From Methanocaldococcaceae archaeon (GTDB taxonomy: Archaea; AGJL01; Methanococci; Methanococcales; Methanocaldococcaceae), in the NCBI GenBank assembly GCA_027023665.1, contig JALVUY010000136.1, positions 1 to 9,872 of the forward strand: 9,872 nucleotides of DNA, given 5' to 3'. Of this stretch, positions 1 to 7,039 are shown piece by piece. The stretch's first letter is position 1. Every line of letters begins with the position of its first letter. Made by a program: the position numbers and the translations under genes. Below the pieces are notes generated by a model. That model was not told where the DNA came from, did no database searches, and saw only the letters and a list, made by a program, of their open reading frames with translations.

Positions 1-575
1 GATTTATATATTTAAATAAATACTTACTCAAATTTAAATTTAAACTATAAAAACTATCTCCAATCCATATTAAGTTATTTGTCGTTGAGTTATATTTTAA
101 TTCAACCAATATTGGCTCTGCTCCCATACCTTCTTTATTATTAAAACATCCTAAAGCATCATTATTATTACTTTTTAGATTGTAAAATTCTCCTAAATTA
201 AAACTATATAAATATAGTGTTCTATCGTTAATATCCAATTTACCAATACTATAACCATCCCAAGCATTACATACGATAAAAGTTCGATTTCCCAAGATAA
301 AACTATCCTTATAATATAAATATCCAAAATGTCTGTTAATCTCTTCATTGGAGTATGTTTTATGCAAATAGGCAAGGTATATATACTTTGGAGTTATATT
401 ATTCAGAGTTCCATTGTATAAATATAATGTTATTATAGATTATAATCCAAGTGTTCGATGTTGATTGAATAGAAGTCCATTTAATGGAAGACCATTCACT
501 ATTTGATGCGTAAACTGGAGGAATTGATACAAATAATAAAAAACTTAATAAAATTAGGAGATTCTTTTTTATCAT
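1..575 (-). pseudogene. Secreted protein gene, frameshifted and cut by the window edge
   Basis: I do not recognise a named family. Reading starts at the ATG at 575-573, preceded by a good ribosome site (GGTGG). The first frame gives a textbook signal peptide: Lys-Lys, then a hydrophobic stretch LLILLSFLLFVSIPP, then VYA-SN as a likely cleavage site near residue 24. It continues with a Trp/Ser-rich stretch (EWSSIKWTSIQSTSNTWII) and meets a stop at 401-399 after 58 residues. A second minus-strand frame is stop-free from 439 to the left edge (146 codons) and continues the same kind of Asn/Tyr/Trp-rich extracellular sequence, with repeated LYLY motifs (LYLYNGTLNN, later LYLYSFNLGEF) that hint at beta-strand or beta-propeller repeats. 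The two parts fit one protein broken by a single frameshift between about 402 and 439. This could be a true pseudogene or a sequencing error. The gene runs past base 1, so its C-terminus is unseen. Secretion is well supported; the fold is a guess. Confidence 0.6.
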
Positions 576-751
576 ATTACCACCAGATTTAACGAGCTAT
601 AAATAAAAATAAATTTTTCCTTTTCTATATTTAAAATTTTCTATATTTAGTTTATAAAAAGAATTTAATAAAAAATATTTACTATGAACAAAAAATCATA
701 AGATTGATTAAATAAAAATTTAATGTATAAAGAATAAAGGGGATAATTAAT
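576..751. other. AT-rich intergenic spacer, upstream region of the secreted-protein gene
   Basis: No open reading frame of note on either strand. It holds the ribosome site of the minus-strand gene (576-584), the tandem 13-bp repeat described separately, and A/T tracts. It should contain the promoter of the minus-strand gene. Composition changes sharply at about 752, where the GC-rich block begins. Confidence 0.5.
621..649. repeat. Two tandem copies of a 13-bp repeat
   Basis: TTTTCTATATTTA occurs exactly at 621-633 and again at 637-649, 16 bp apart. Both copies lie 46-74 bp upstream of the secreted-protein start at 575, on the side where its promoter should be. On the minus strand each copy reads TAAATATAGAAAA, which contains a TATA-like core. 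They could be duplicated TATA/BRE elements or an operator pair, or chance similarity in AT-rich DNA. Confidence 0.45.
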
Positions 752-768
752 GGCTATCTGTTCCGTTT

Positions 769-821
769 CCCATTTCCATAGCATATTGTAGCATTTAATA
801 ACTTACGGCTATGGAAATGGG
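769..821. repeat. Perfect 14-bp inverted repeat with 25-nt loop
   Basis: CCCATTTCCATAGC (769-782) is exactly complementary in reverse to GCTATGGAAATGGG (808-821), with a 25-nt spacer. On the minus strand it spans the stop codon of the tnpB-like tail (809-811), as right-end hairpins of IS200/IS605 elements may. It is the most stable stem of the GC-rich block and could also act as a transcript-end structure. Confidence 0.75.
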
Positions 822-961
822 TTGTCCTCGACCCACAGTTTCATTGGGAATACCATTCCCTCCGTTGTGGGTTCATTGGACTTCGGGCTGAACGGAGACA
901 GCCCCAGATGTTTTTTATCAAAGTAATAGTTTAACCTCGAAGGCAGTGCCTCCTCATCGGT
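809..961 (-). pseudogene. Possible 3' remnant of an IS200/IS605 tnpB gene
   Basis: On the minus strand one frame is stop-free from the edge of the GC-rich block (961) to a TAG at 811-809, giving 50 codons. It begins TDEEALPSRL and ends PMKLWVEDNPFP, with NEPTTEGM in between. This resembles the low-complexity C-terminal tail that follows the zinc ribbon and last catalytic Asp in TnpB proteins of thermophilic archaea; the match is from memory, not from a search. No start codon, RuvC motif or zinc ribbon is visible, and an in-frame stop lies just upstream at about 967-965. If real, it is the last fragment of a decayed or deleted element. It could also be a chance frame through a structured RNA gene. 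Confidence 0.35.
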
Positions 962-1020
962 TAATTAATAATATAATCTAAATCTAACTTAAATATCTTA
1001 AATATTTATAATATTACGGT

Positions 1021-1383
1021 ATGCTACAGAAACTAAGAAACTGTTTTGAACCCTCAGATGCTCTCTTTGCTGTTGCAATAACTCCCTACGACCTCTATTC
1101 TAATGGCCTTAACTTCGTCTTTGGAATTGCTTATCCATTTAAAGGATGTATAGTCTCTTACGCAAGGCTATATTCTGATAATGAAGAACTCTTTCTCTCA
1201 AGAGTTAGAAAAGAAGTTACTCACGAAATGGGCCATGTATTTGGTCTTTCCCACTGTCCTAATCCTAAGTGTGTTATGCACTTCTCGAATTCTCTATATG
1301 ATACTGACTATAAAGGAGAGAAGTTTTGTTCCAACTGTAAGAAAAAACTCTATCTCTCTATGAAAGAGCTCGGTTTAATCTAA
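1021..1383 (+). pseudogene. amzA: Archaemetzincin zinc protease, N-terminally truncated
   Basis: The 120-residue frame contains the archaemetzincin core. The zinc site is HEMGHVFGLSH (His68, Glu69, His72, His78), immediately followed by Cys79, Cys84, the Met-turn CVM (Met86) and a C-terminal CSNC (Cys103, Cys106). These four cysteines are the family's second zinc site. LYSNGLNFVFG near residue 25 is also family-typical. Full-length archaeal members are roughly 170-190 residues, so about 60 N-terminal residues are absent. An in-frame TAA at 1009-1011 blocks extension, and no ribosome site of the GGTGA kind precedes the ATG at 1021. The GC-rich element ends about 60 bp upstream, so truncation by insertion or deletion is a fair inference. 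Leu codon use is foreign: of 14 Leu, 7 are CTC and only one is TTA, whereas neighbours use mainly TTA/TTG. The catalytic part is intact, so a shortened enzyme cannot be excluded. Confidence 0.75.
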
Positions 1384-1554
1384 ATGTATGACGCATTTAG
1401 AAAAGATTTTTTATTATTAATTGCATTAATTACTAAGAAGTTAGTTATAAAATTTCCTATATTATCTCATTGCAAATATTTAATTAAAACTTTTAATAAA
1501 TAATATTAATTATCAAAACTTATTTACTAATACTAAAAAAATCAGGAGATGTTT

Positions 1555-2880
1555 ATGAAGAGAGTAGTTATTGCTGGAACTTCAAGCGAAGTTGGTAAGA
1601 CAGTTATATCTACTGGAATTATGAAGGCATTGTCTAAAAAGTATAATGTTCAAGGGTATAAAGTGGGCCCAGATTATATTGACCCAACATACCACACCAT
1701 AGCCACTGGAAATAAATCAAGAAATTTAGATTCTTTTTTTATGAATAATGAGCAAATAAAATATCTTTTTCAAAAACATTCAAAAAATAAGGATATAAGT
1801 GTAATTGAAGGTGTTAGAGGTTTATACGAAGGATTGTCACCTATAGACGATATAGGAAGCACTGCAAGTATAGCAAAGGCATTAGACAGTCCTATAATTC
1901 TTATAGTCAATGCAAAGAGTTTAACGAGAAGTGCAATAGCAATAATAAAAGGTTTCATAAACTTTGATAATGTAAAAATTAGAGGAGTTATTTTTAATTT
2001 CGTTAGAAGTGAAAAACATATTAAGAAATTAAAGGAAGCTATGCAATACTATCTCCCAGATGTAGAAATAGTTGGCTTTATTCCAAGAAATGAAAATTTT
2101 AAAGTGGAAGGTAGGCATTTGGGTTTAGTTCCTACACCAGAAAACTTAGAAGAAATTAATAAAAAAATAGAGACTTGGGGAAATTTAGTTGAAGAATATT
2201 TAGATTTGGAAAAGATTGTTGAAATTGCAGATGAAGATTATGAATATATAGATGATGTTTTTTTGTGGGAAATTAATGAGAATTATAAAAAAATAGGTGT
2301 TGCTTATGATGAAGTATTTAATTTTTATTATTGGGATATTTTTGATGCTTTAAAAGAAAATAAGGCAAAAATAGAATTTTTTAGTCCATTAAAAGATTGT
2401 GAAGTTCCAGATGCAGATATTCTATACATTGGAGGAGGATATCCAGAGATTTTTAAAGAGGAGTTAAGCAACAATAAAGAGATGATTGAAAGTATTAGAG
2501 AATTTGACGGTTATATATATGGAGAGTGTGGGGGTTTGATGTATTTAACTAAATCTATTGACAATACTCCTATGGTTGGTTTATTAAACTGCTCATCTAT
2601 AATGGATAAGAAAGTTCAAGGATTAAGCTATGTTAAAGCAGAGTTCTTAGAGAATTGTTTAGTTGGAAGAAAAGGATTAACATTTAAAGGGCATGAATTT
2701 CATTACTCAAAATTGGTTAATATAAAAGAGGAAAGATTTGCATATAGAATATTAAGAGGTAGAGGAATAATAAACAATCTCGATGGAATTTTTAATGGAA
2801 GGGTTTTAGCTGGTTATTTACATAATCACCCTGTTGCTAATCCTTATTTTGCCTCGTCTATGGTTAATTTCAATGGATAA
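1555..2880 (+). CDS. cfbB: CfbB/CbiA-type a,c-diamide synthase (Ni-sirohydrochlorin or cobyrinate)
   Basis: ATP- and glutamine-dependent amidotransferase that amidates the a and c acetate side chains of a modified tetrapyrrole. In methanogens this family (CfbB) acts on Ni-sirohydrochlorin in coenzyme F430 synthesis; the sister enzyme CbiA acts on cobyrinate for cobamides. The N-terminal half is a dethiobiotin-synthetase-like P-loop domain ([10 protein letters not shown], residues 7-16; then [13 protein letters not shown]). The C-terminal half is a class I glutamine amidotransferase with [12 protein letters not shown], the nucleophile Cys325 in [10 protein letters not shown] and the late His pair HNH (423-425). 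At 441 residues it has the usual family length and looks intact. An ATG at 1549 is in frame but overlaps the AGGAGATG ribosome site at 1544-1551, so the ATG at 1555 is the better start. It is flanked by AT-rich spacers and probably transcribed alone. Sequence alone does not separate the F430 from the cobamide role; one enzyme may serve both. Confidence 0.88.
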   Translation: MKRVVIAGTSSEVGKTVISTGIMKALSKKYNVQGYKVGPDYIDPTYHTIATGNKSRNLDSFFMNNEQIKYLFQKHSKNKDISVIEGVRGLYEGLSPIDDIGSTASIAKALDSPIILIVNAKSLTRSAIAIIKGFINFDNVKIRGVIFNFVRSEKHIKKLKEAMQYYLPDVEIVGFIPRNENFKVEGRHLGLVPTPENLEEINKKIETWGNLVEEYLDLEKIVEIADEDYEYIDDVFLWEINENYKKIGVAYDEVFNFYYWDIFDALKENKAKIEFFSPLKDCEVPDADILYIGGGYPEIFKEELSNNKEMIESIREFDGYIYGECGGLMYLTKSIDNTPMVGLLNCSSIMDKKVQGLSYVKAEFLENCLVGRKGLTFKGHEFHYSKLVNIKEERFAYRILRGRGIINNLDGIFNGRVLAGYLHNHPVANPYFASSMVNFNG

Positions 2881-2890
2881 AGATTATTTA

Positions 2891-2925
2891 TTTTACTTTT
2901 TGTTATTTTTTTGTGATTTTATTTT
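2891..2925 (+). terminator. T-rich transcription stop region after cfbB
   Basis: Starting 10 nt after the cfbB stop, the plus strand carries several closely spaced T tracts (TTTT, TTTTT, TTTTTTT, TTTT, TTTT) with no evident stem-loop. Archaeal RNA polymerase ends transcription at such U-rich runs. It separates cfbB from the promoter of the next operon. Confidence 0.5.
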
Positions 2926-2932
2926 AGACAAA

Positions 2933-2941
2933 TTTTATATA
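2933..2941 (+). promoter_or_regulatory. TATA box for the HTH-PhoU-led operon
   Basis: TTTTATATA preceded by an A-rich stretch (GACAAA) fits the Methanocaldococcus BRE/TATA pattern. Transcription would begin about 25 bp downstream, near 2963-2968, leaving a leader of about 40 nt before the ATG at 3009. A second, weaker TATA-like ATTATATAAC lies at 2944-2953. Confidence 0.5.
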
Positions 2942-3008
2942 CTATTATATAACTATTTTATACAACAAATGTATTTACTTACATAAAATATGAAATTATG
3001 TGATAGTT

Positions 3009-3860
3009 ATGTTAAGAGGAAAAAATGCAACATTGGCTGGGATAATAAAAGTTATTATTGAAGATGAACCAGAAACACAAGATGAGATTGCTGAAAAACT
3101 TGGAATTAGTAGGAGATATGTTGCTAAACTTTTAAAGCCATTAATTGATGAAAACATTGTTAGACATCCTTATGTTGTTGATCTAAGTAAATTACATAAA
3201 CTAAACTTAGAATTGGACGAATACATTATATTATTAATGAAAGAGATAAAAACCACTTTGGAAAAGATGGAAAAAACTCTTTTAAATAACTTGGAGTTAT
3301 TATACAACGCTTTAAAAACCAATGATAAAAAATTGGCAGAGGATATTATTATTAAAGATTATGAATTAAACAAAATGGAAGAAGAAATTAGGATGCTTTT
3401 AAGTATGAATGCACTAAAATACTTACCGAGAAATTATATAAATGCATTTGCCAGTATTGCCTCAAATCTTGAAAGGTTAGGGGATTATATAGCAAACATT
3501 GCTGAAGAAATTATTCATGGTCTTAGATTGGATGAAAATATTGAAAATGACATTGAGAGAATTTTTAACATTCTTAAAGAAATGCTGATTGAGGCAGTTG
3601 ATGTTGTTATAAATAAAAAGAAAGAAACGAAAATTTATAAACTTGAAGAAAAACTACATGAAAATCTTGAAGAATTATTAAACAAAGTTCTACAAAACAA
3701 AAAAGAGGACTTAAACTTTTATGTTCAATTTGGTATGTTTTTAAAAGACATTGAAAGATTTGGAGATAGATGCGTTAATATTGTGGATATCGCCTTAGAA
3801 CTTTATCACAACATTCCAAGAAGTCCAATTCCAGAGAGATTGAAAAGGGGTAGATTATGA
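3009..3860 (+). CDS. PhoU-like regulator with N-terminal helix-turn-helix
   Basis: A 283-residue protein joining an N-terminal winged-HTH-like DNA-binding domain (about residues 8-55: [21 protein letters not shown]) to two PhoU three-helix repeats (about 65-170 and 175-275). Each repeat has its PhoU signature: [12 protein letters not shown] from residue 155 and [12 protein letters not shown] from residue 247, the acidic residues of which bind metal in the family. PhoU proteins sense or relay phosphate status, usually with a Pst transporter; archaeal HTH fusions are thought to act as regulators. No transporter or histidine kinase is nearby, so phosphate control is inferred from the family only. 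A GTG at 3000 is in frame, but GTGAT there is better read as the ribosome site for the ATG at 3009. It is the first gene of the probable operon, and its TGA overlaps the next ATG by 4 nt. Confidence 0.85.
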   Translation: MLRGKNATLAGIIKVIIEDEPETQDEIAEKLGISRRYVAKLLKPLIDENIVRHPYVVDLSKLHKLNLELDEYIILLMKEIKTTLEKMEKTLLNNLELLYNALKTNDKKLAEDIIIKDYELNKMEEEIRMLLSMNALKYLPRNYINAFASIASNLERLGDYIANIAEEIIHGLRLDENIENDIERIFNILKEMLIEAVDVVINKKKETKIYKLEEKLHENLEELLNKVLQNKKEDLNFYVQFGMFLKDIERFGDRCVNIVDIALELYHNIPRSPIPERLKRGRL

Positions 3861-4465
3861 GAGAATTTATATTTAAGGCAAATAAAACAATCACATCCTC
3901 AAACATAAATTTAAAAGATTTACCGGGAAGTTGTGGAAGATTGGATTTATTGTGTAGATGTGTTAGTGATGCCTTCTTTTTATCTCATGACATTAGGAGA
4001 GATGTTATTTTTTATGCTGTGTTATATGGACAACCCAATCCACCAGTATGTTTAAAATTTGTTGGTAGTGAATTAAAGAAGGTTTCACCTGATGAAAGAA
4101 ATATAGCCATATTTGTAAAAAAGGCACTTAAAAAATTTGAAGAATCTGATGAAGATCAAAGAAATGATTGGATTTTATCAACACCCGGAATATATGTTAG
4201 AAGAAATGACTTTAGAGATTTGATATTAGAAAAGATTAATGAGGGGAAGAATATTTACTATTTGCACAAAGATGGGGAGGATGTAGAAAATGTTGATATA
4301 AAAAATCCTGTTTTTGTAATTGGTGACCATATAGGAATTGGAGAAGAAGATGAAAAATTCTTAGAAAGTATTAACGCTAAAAAAATTTCATTATCTCCTT
4401 TAGAGTTGCATGCTAATCATTGCATAACAATAATACACAATGTTTTAGATAGAAAGGGATTTTAA
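3857..4465 (+). CDS. trmY: tRNA (pseudouridine-54 N1)-methyltransferase TrmY
   Basis: SPOUT-class methyltransferase that uses S-adenosylmethionine to turn pseudouridine 54 in the T-loop of archaeal tRNA into N1-methylpseudouridine, the archaeal counterpart of ribothymidine 54. The 202 residues match the family's usual length. Visible signatures are the N-terminal [15 protein letters not shown] (residues 21-35) and the C-terminal trefoil-knot SAM pocket: [10 protein letters not shown] (151-160), [14 protein letters not shown] (177-190) and the closing helix to residue 202. SPOUT enzymes work as dimers. Start ATG overlaps the preceding stop (ATGA), implying translational coupling. The cofactor is made by the Mat enzyme encoded convergently at the right end of the window. 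The gene looks complete and typical. Confidence 0.93.
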   Translation: MREFIFKANKTITSSNINLKDLPGSCGRLDLLCRCVSDAFFLSHDIRRDVIFYAVLYGQPNPPVCLKFVGSELKKVSPDERNIAIFVKKALKKFEESDEDQRNDWILSTPGIYVRRNDFRDLILEKINEGKNIYYLHKDGEDVENVDIKNPVFVIGDHIGIGEEDEKFLESINAKKISLSPLELHANHCITIIHNVLDRKGF

Positions 4466-4476
4466 TGGTGAATATA

Positions 4477-5607
4477 ATGAAATTCTTTGATAGAGAAAAT
4501 GAGATAGAAGAATTCATTAATATAATAAATAGAGAGCCAGATGACATTTATTTTATCTTTGGACCTATAAACAGTGGGAAATCAACTCTGATAAGGGAGA
4601 TTATAACAAACAGATTAGATAAAAATAAGTATATACCATTTTTTATAGATTTTAGGACGAGGAATGTAGTTAATGTAGATAATTTTATAGAATGCCTATT
4701 TGAAGTTGATGAAAAATCGAAAATTGATGATTTTAGGGAGTATGCTAAATCTTTATCTGATTTGTTAGTTAAAGGCTCTGAAGAAATTAGCAATTATTAC
4801 TTAGGCATGCCGATAAAAATCCCTAAACCATTTTTCGATAAGATTTTTAATAAAAAAGATAAATCTGGGGATGTTTATCAATATATCGAATATTTATTCG
4901 CTAAACTAAATGAAAAAGGTAAAAAACCAATACTAATATTTGATGAACTGCAGATGATTAAAGAAATAACTCTAAATGGGAATAGATTACTATTGTGGAG
5001 TTTGTTCCAATTCTTAGTCGCTTTAACTAAAGTTCAACATCTCTGCCATGTCTTCTGTATTTCTTCTGATAGCTTGTTTATTGAGTATGTTTATAATACT
5101 GGAGAGTTGGTAGGAAGAGCTAAATATCTATTAGTGGATGATCTCGATAAAGAAACTGCCTTAAAGTTTATGGATTTCTTAGCTAAGGAAATATTATATA
5201 AATACCTCTCTGATGAAGAAAAAGAATTAATCTATAGTTATGTTGGTGGAAAAGCAAAGGATATAAAGTATGTTGTTGAAGAAAGTAAATTTAAGGATTT
5301 GAAAGATGTTTTAGAGTATATGCTAAAAGATGAAATTCAAAAATTAGATATGTTTTTGGAGATTTTGGCTTATTCAAAACCAAAGGTAAAGATTGGTGAT
5401 GAAATTATTGAAATAAAAAAAGAAGATATAGTAAATGCTTTAAAGTTATTTAAAGAGAATTATGTAATCTCGAAAAAAGAAATTTCTCCTCCTGTGTATA
5501 TCTATTTGATTAAGAAAAACATCCTTTTCTTAAATCCTATAGAAGGTACTTTAAAGCCACAGAGTTTCTTAATCTGGAATGCTATAAAGCAATCAAAATT
5601 ATTATAG
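4477..5607 (+). CDS. Archaeal STAND/AAA-type ATPase (ATPase_2 family)
   Basis: A 376-residue member of the archaeal ATPase family that is expanded in Methanocaldococcus genomes; biological roles are largely unknown. It opens with the typical [11 protein letters not shown]. Walker A is GPINSGKST (residues 29-37) and Walker [10 protein letters not shown] (151-159, Asp156-Glu157). A sensor-like ISSDS follows at about 195-199 and a candidate arginine finger at Arg214 ([10 protein letters not shown]). The rest is a helical lid region and a C-terminal part (about 285-376) likely to be winged-helix-like. No membrane segment or signal peptide is seen. An in-frame ATG at 4465 overlaps the trmY stop, but GGTGA at 4467-4471 sits correctly for the ATG at 4477, which I prefer. 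Why this usually mobile-looking family sits inside a housekeeping operon is unclear. Confidence 0.82.
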   Translation: MKFFDRENEIEEFINIINREPDDIYFIFGPINSGKSTLIREIITNRLDKNKYIPFFIDFRTRNVVNVDNFIECLFEVDEKSKIDDFREYAKSLSDLLVKGSEEISNYYLGMPIKIPKPFFDKIFNKKDKSGDVYQYIEYLFAKLNEKGKKPILIFDELQMIKEITLNGNRLLLWSLFQFLVALTKVQHLCHVFCISSDSLFIEYVYNTGELVGRAKYLLVDDLDKETALKFMDFLAKEILYKYLSDEEKELIYSYVGGKAKDIKYVVEESKFKDLKDVLEYMLKDEIQKLDMFLEILAYSKPKVKIGDEIIEIKKEDIVNALKLFKENYVISKKEISPPVYIYLIKKNILFLNPIEGTLKPQSFLIWNAIKQSKLL

Positions 5608-5616
5608 GTTATAAAT

Positions 5617-6414
5617 ATGGAGATAGAAAAAATTATTGAGGAAGAGGTAAATAAAAAATTGATTAAATTGAGATTAAAAAATTCTTTGGAAATTTTAGAA
5701 AAATTAAATTTAAAGAATAATGTAAAATATGCTTTAAAAAATATGCTTTTAAGGAGATTAAATGGAGAAAAGGATTTTTATAAAATCTCTATTGAGGAAG
5801 AGAAAAAACCAAAATCTGTAATTGCATTCAGTGGCGGAGTTGATAGCACAACATCCTTAATAATTGCCAAACAAATATTTAATGTAAAGGCTGTTTCTTG
5901 CTATTCAAAATACATAATGACTGATAAAATGAAAAAAAATATTAAAAGTTTGGCTAAACATTTAAAGGTAGATTTGGAATTTATAGACATTGATTTAGAA
6001 GATGTTTATAAAAAGGTTGTTGAAGGGAGATTTCATCCCTGCGGTAGATGTCACAAAATCATTGAAGAATCTGTTTTAAATTATGCAAAGAAAGTTAATG
6101 CTGAATTTGTTATATTTGGAGATTTATTAGCGTTTGGATATCTATCCCTATATAAGATAGACAATAATATTTTTAGGTTTAATTTGCCTTCCTTTTTTGC
6201 TCTAACTAAGGATGAGGAAAGAGAGATATTAAAAAATAATAAAATTTTTATAGAATCATCTTATGGTTGCCCTTTGCTAAAAGTTTATCATAAATACAAT
6301 AGAGGATATAAATTTTCAATTCAAAGAATATTGAGAGAAGTCAGAGGGAGAGTTATTAGTGAAGAGGAAGGATTTAAAAATATAGTTGAACTTATTGAAA
6401 ATTTAGAGGATTAA
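5617..6414 (+). CDS. PP-loop ATP pyrophosphatase with three Fe-S-type cysteines
   Basis: A 265-residue adenine nucleotide alpha-hydrolase-like protein. After a helical N-terminal extension of about 65 residues comes the PP-loop SGGVDST (72-78), which binds ATP to adenylate a substrate. Downstream are HPCGRCHKIIEE with Cys142 and Cys145, FGD (167-169), and a third cysteine in SSYGCPLL (Cys218); Cys95 is also present. A CxxC plus one distant Cys is the layout that holds a [4Fe-4S] cluster in the tRNA thiolases TtcA and TtuA, so sulfur transfer to tRNA is a reasonable hypothesis. TtuA's flanking zinc fingers are absent. Other PP-loop roles (amidation, LarE-like sulfur chemistry) are possible. 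It lies 9 nt after the ATPase gene and in the same operon as trmY. The substrate is unknown. Confidence 0.78.
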   Translation: MEIEKIIEEEVNKKLIKLRLKNSLEILEKLNLKNNVKYALKNMLLRRLNGEKDFYKISIEEEKKPKSVIAFSGGVDSTTSLIIAKQIFNVKAVSCYSKYIMTDKMKKNIKSLAKHLKVDLEFIDIDLEDVYKKVVEGRFHPCGRCHKIIEESVLNYAKKVNAEFVIFGDLLAFGYLSLYKIDNNIFRFNLPSFFALTKDEEREILKNNKIFIESSYGCPLLKVYHKYNRGYKFSIQRILREVRGRVISEEEGFKNIVELIENLED

Positions 6415-6433
6415 AAAATTAGATGGGATACTT

Positions 6434-7036
6434 ATGTTTAATATTAGAAAAATCTTAACAATATCAGATTATGTAACAATGCTAAATATTATCTCTGGTC
6501 TTTTAGCAATATTTTTAAATAGTTTTTCCTTTATTTATTTAGCAGTTGTTTTTGATTCCTTAGATGGGTATGTTGCGAGAAAAACAAATACAGTCTCTGA
6601 CTTCGGGGCTGAACTTGATAGTATTTCAGATGTTGTTAGTTTTGGAGTGGCTCCCGCATATTTATTATATACTAATTATGAATCTACATTATCTTTAATA
6701 TCTGCCATAATATTCTGCCTTTGCGGTGCTTTGAGATTGGCGAGATTTGGAATATTGAATGTTAAGGGCTTTATTGGACTACCAATACCGGCTGGGGCTT
6801 TATTAGTTGTAAGTTTTTGTCAATTAATTAATAATAAAATGATAGATTCAATATTTGCCATATTTGTGGGATTATTAATGATTAGTGATGTAAAATACCC
6901 AAAATATACAAAGAAAATATTTATTTACATGTTTGCAATATCTTTAATTTTAGCAATGTTTGGAATTCCTCACTTTGCCTTATTATTATGTTTAATATAT
7001 GCAATCTATGGTTTAATCAAACACTTTAATAGGTGA
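6434..7036 (+). CDS. pssA: CDP-alcohol phosphatidyltransferase, probable archaetidylserine synthase
   Basis: Integral membrane enzyme that would join CDP-archaeol and L-serine to give archaetidylserine and CMP, a step of archaeal polar-lipid synthesis. The family motif D-x2-D-G-x2-A-R-x8-G-x3-D-x3-D is perfect: Asp41, Asp44, Gly45, Ala48, Arg49, Gly58, Asp62, Asp66. The 200 residues form about six hydrophobic segments (around 10-40, 68-95, 112-132, 137-152, 160-180, 180-195). The opening ISDYVTMLNIISG and the short length resemble the Bacillus-type (subclass II) phosphatidylserine synthases and their archaeal homologues, which is why serine is preferred over inositol phosphate or glycerol phosphate as acceptor. 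The substrate is nevertheless inferred from the family. Its stop codon TGA is followed directly by the next gene. Confidence 0.87.
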   Translation: MFNIRKILTISDYVTMLNIISGLLAIFLNSFSFIYLAVVFDSLDGYVARKTNTVSDFGAELDSISDVVSFGVAPAYLLYTNYESTLSLISAIIFCLCGALRLARFGILNVKGFIGLPIPAGALLVVSFCQLINNKMIDSIFAIFVGLLMISDVKYPKYTKKIFIYMFAISLILAMFGIPHFALLLCLIYAIYGLIKHFNR

Positions 7037-7039
7037 TTG
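7031..7039 (+). promoter_or_regulatory. Ribosome site fused to pssA stop and TTG start
   Basis: AGGTGATTG: AGGTGA is a strong ribosome site whose TGA is the pssA stop codon, and TTG is the only nearby in-frame start for the kinase-like gene. With no spacing the site is badly placed for this TTG. Start may depend on ribosomes that finish pssA, or the true start may be a non-standard codon slightly downstream. Confidence 0.5.

Larger units (their letters stand above)
752..961 (-). ncRNA. GC-rich structured element, possible orphan omega-RNA / IS200-IS605 right end
   Basis: This 210-bp block is about 46% GC (about 54% over 821-910), far above its surroundings. In AT-rich hyperthermophiles such islands usually mark structured RNA. 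Stems seen: a perfect 14-bp inverted repeat at 769-782 / 808-821; acccaca 831-837 with tgtgggt 866-872; inside it gggaat 846-851 with attccc 855-860; and gggctg 885-890 with cagccc 899-904. The loop of the last hairpin carries aacggag (891-897), which can pair with ctccgtt (860-866), making a 7-bp pseudoknot. At the far end aggc 941-944 can pair with gcct 948-951. The minus strand is preferred because its sequence also encodes a TnpB-like tail, and omega-RNA in IS200/IS605 elements overlaps the tnpB 3' end and right end. The 3' end would lie near 752. No intact tnpB or tnpA is present. It is not a tRNA, and I could not match it to RNase P or SRP RNA. Whether it is expressed cannot be seen. Confidence 0.42.

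Noticed and set aside
193..375. 60-residue minus-strand frame
   Set aside because: It is in a third frame, inside the longer open frame that continues the secreted protein, and has no ribosome site or recognisable domain.
752..961. tRNA, RNase P RNA, SRP RNA or CRISPR repeat in the GC-rich block
   Set aside because: No T-loop or acceptor pattern, no recognisable conserved RNase P or SRP segments, and no regularly spaced repeats.
1181..1363. Second plus-strand frame inside the archaemetzincin
   Set aside because: It lies fully within the recognised protease frame and has no family features.
1549..1554. Upstream ATG for cfbB
   Set aside because: It overlaps the AGGAG ribosome site, which is correctly spaced for the ATG at 1555.
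1770..1958. Minus-strand frame opposite cfbB (also 4548-4793 opposite the ATPase)
   Set aside because: Antisense shadows without ribosome sites or recognisable motifs; hydrophobicity is a by-product of the reverse complement.
3000..3008. GTG start for the HTH-PhoU protein
   Set aside because: GTGAT is the likely ribosome site for the ATG at 3009.
4465..4476. ATG overlapping the trmY stop as start of the ATPase
   Set aside because: GGTGA directly after it is well placed for the ATG at 4477, and the family begins with the MKFFDRE-like sequence there.
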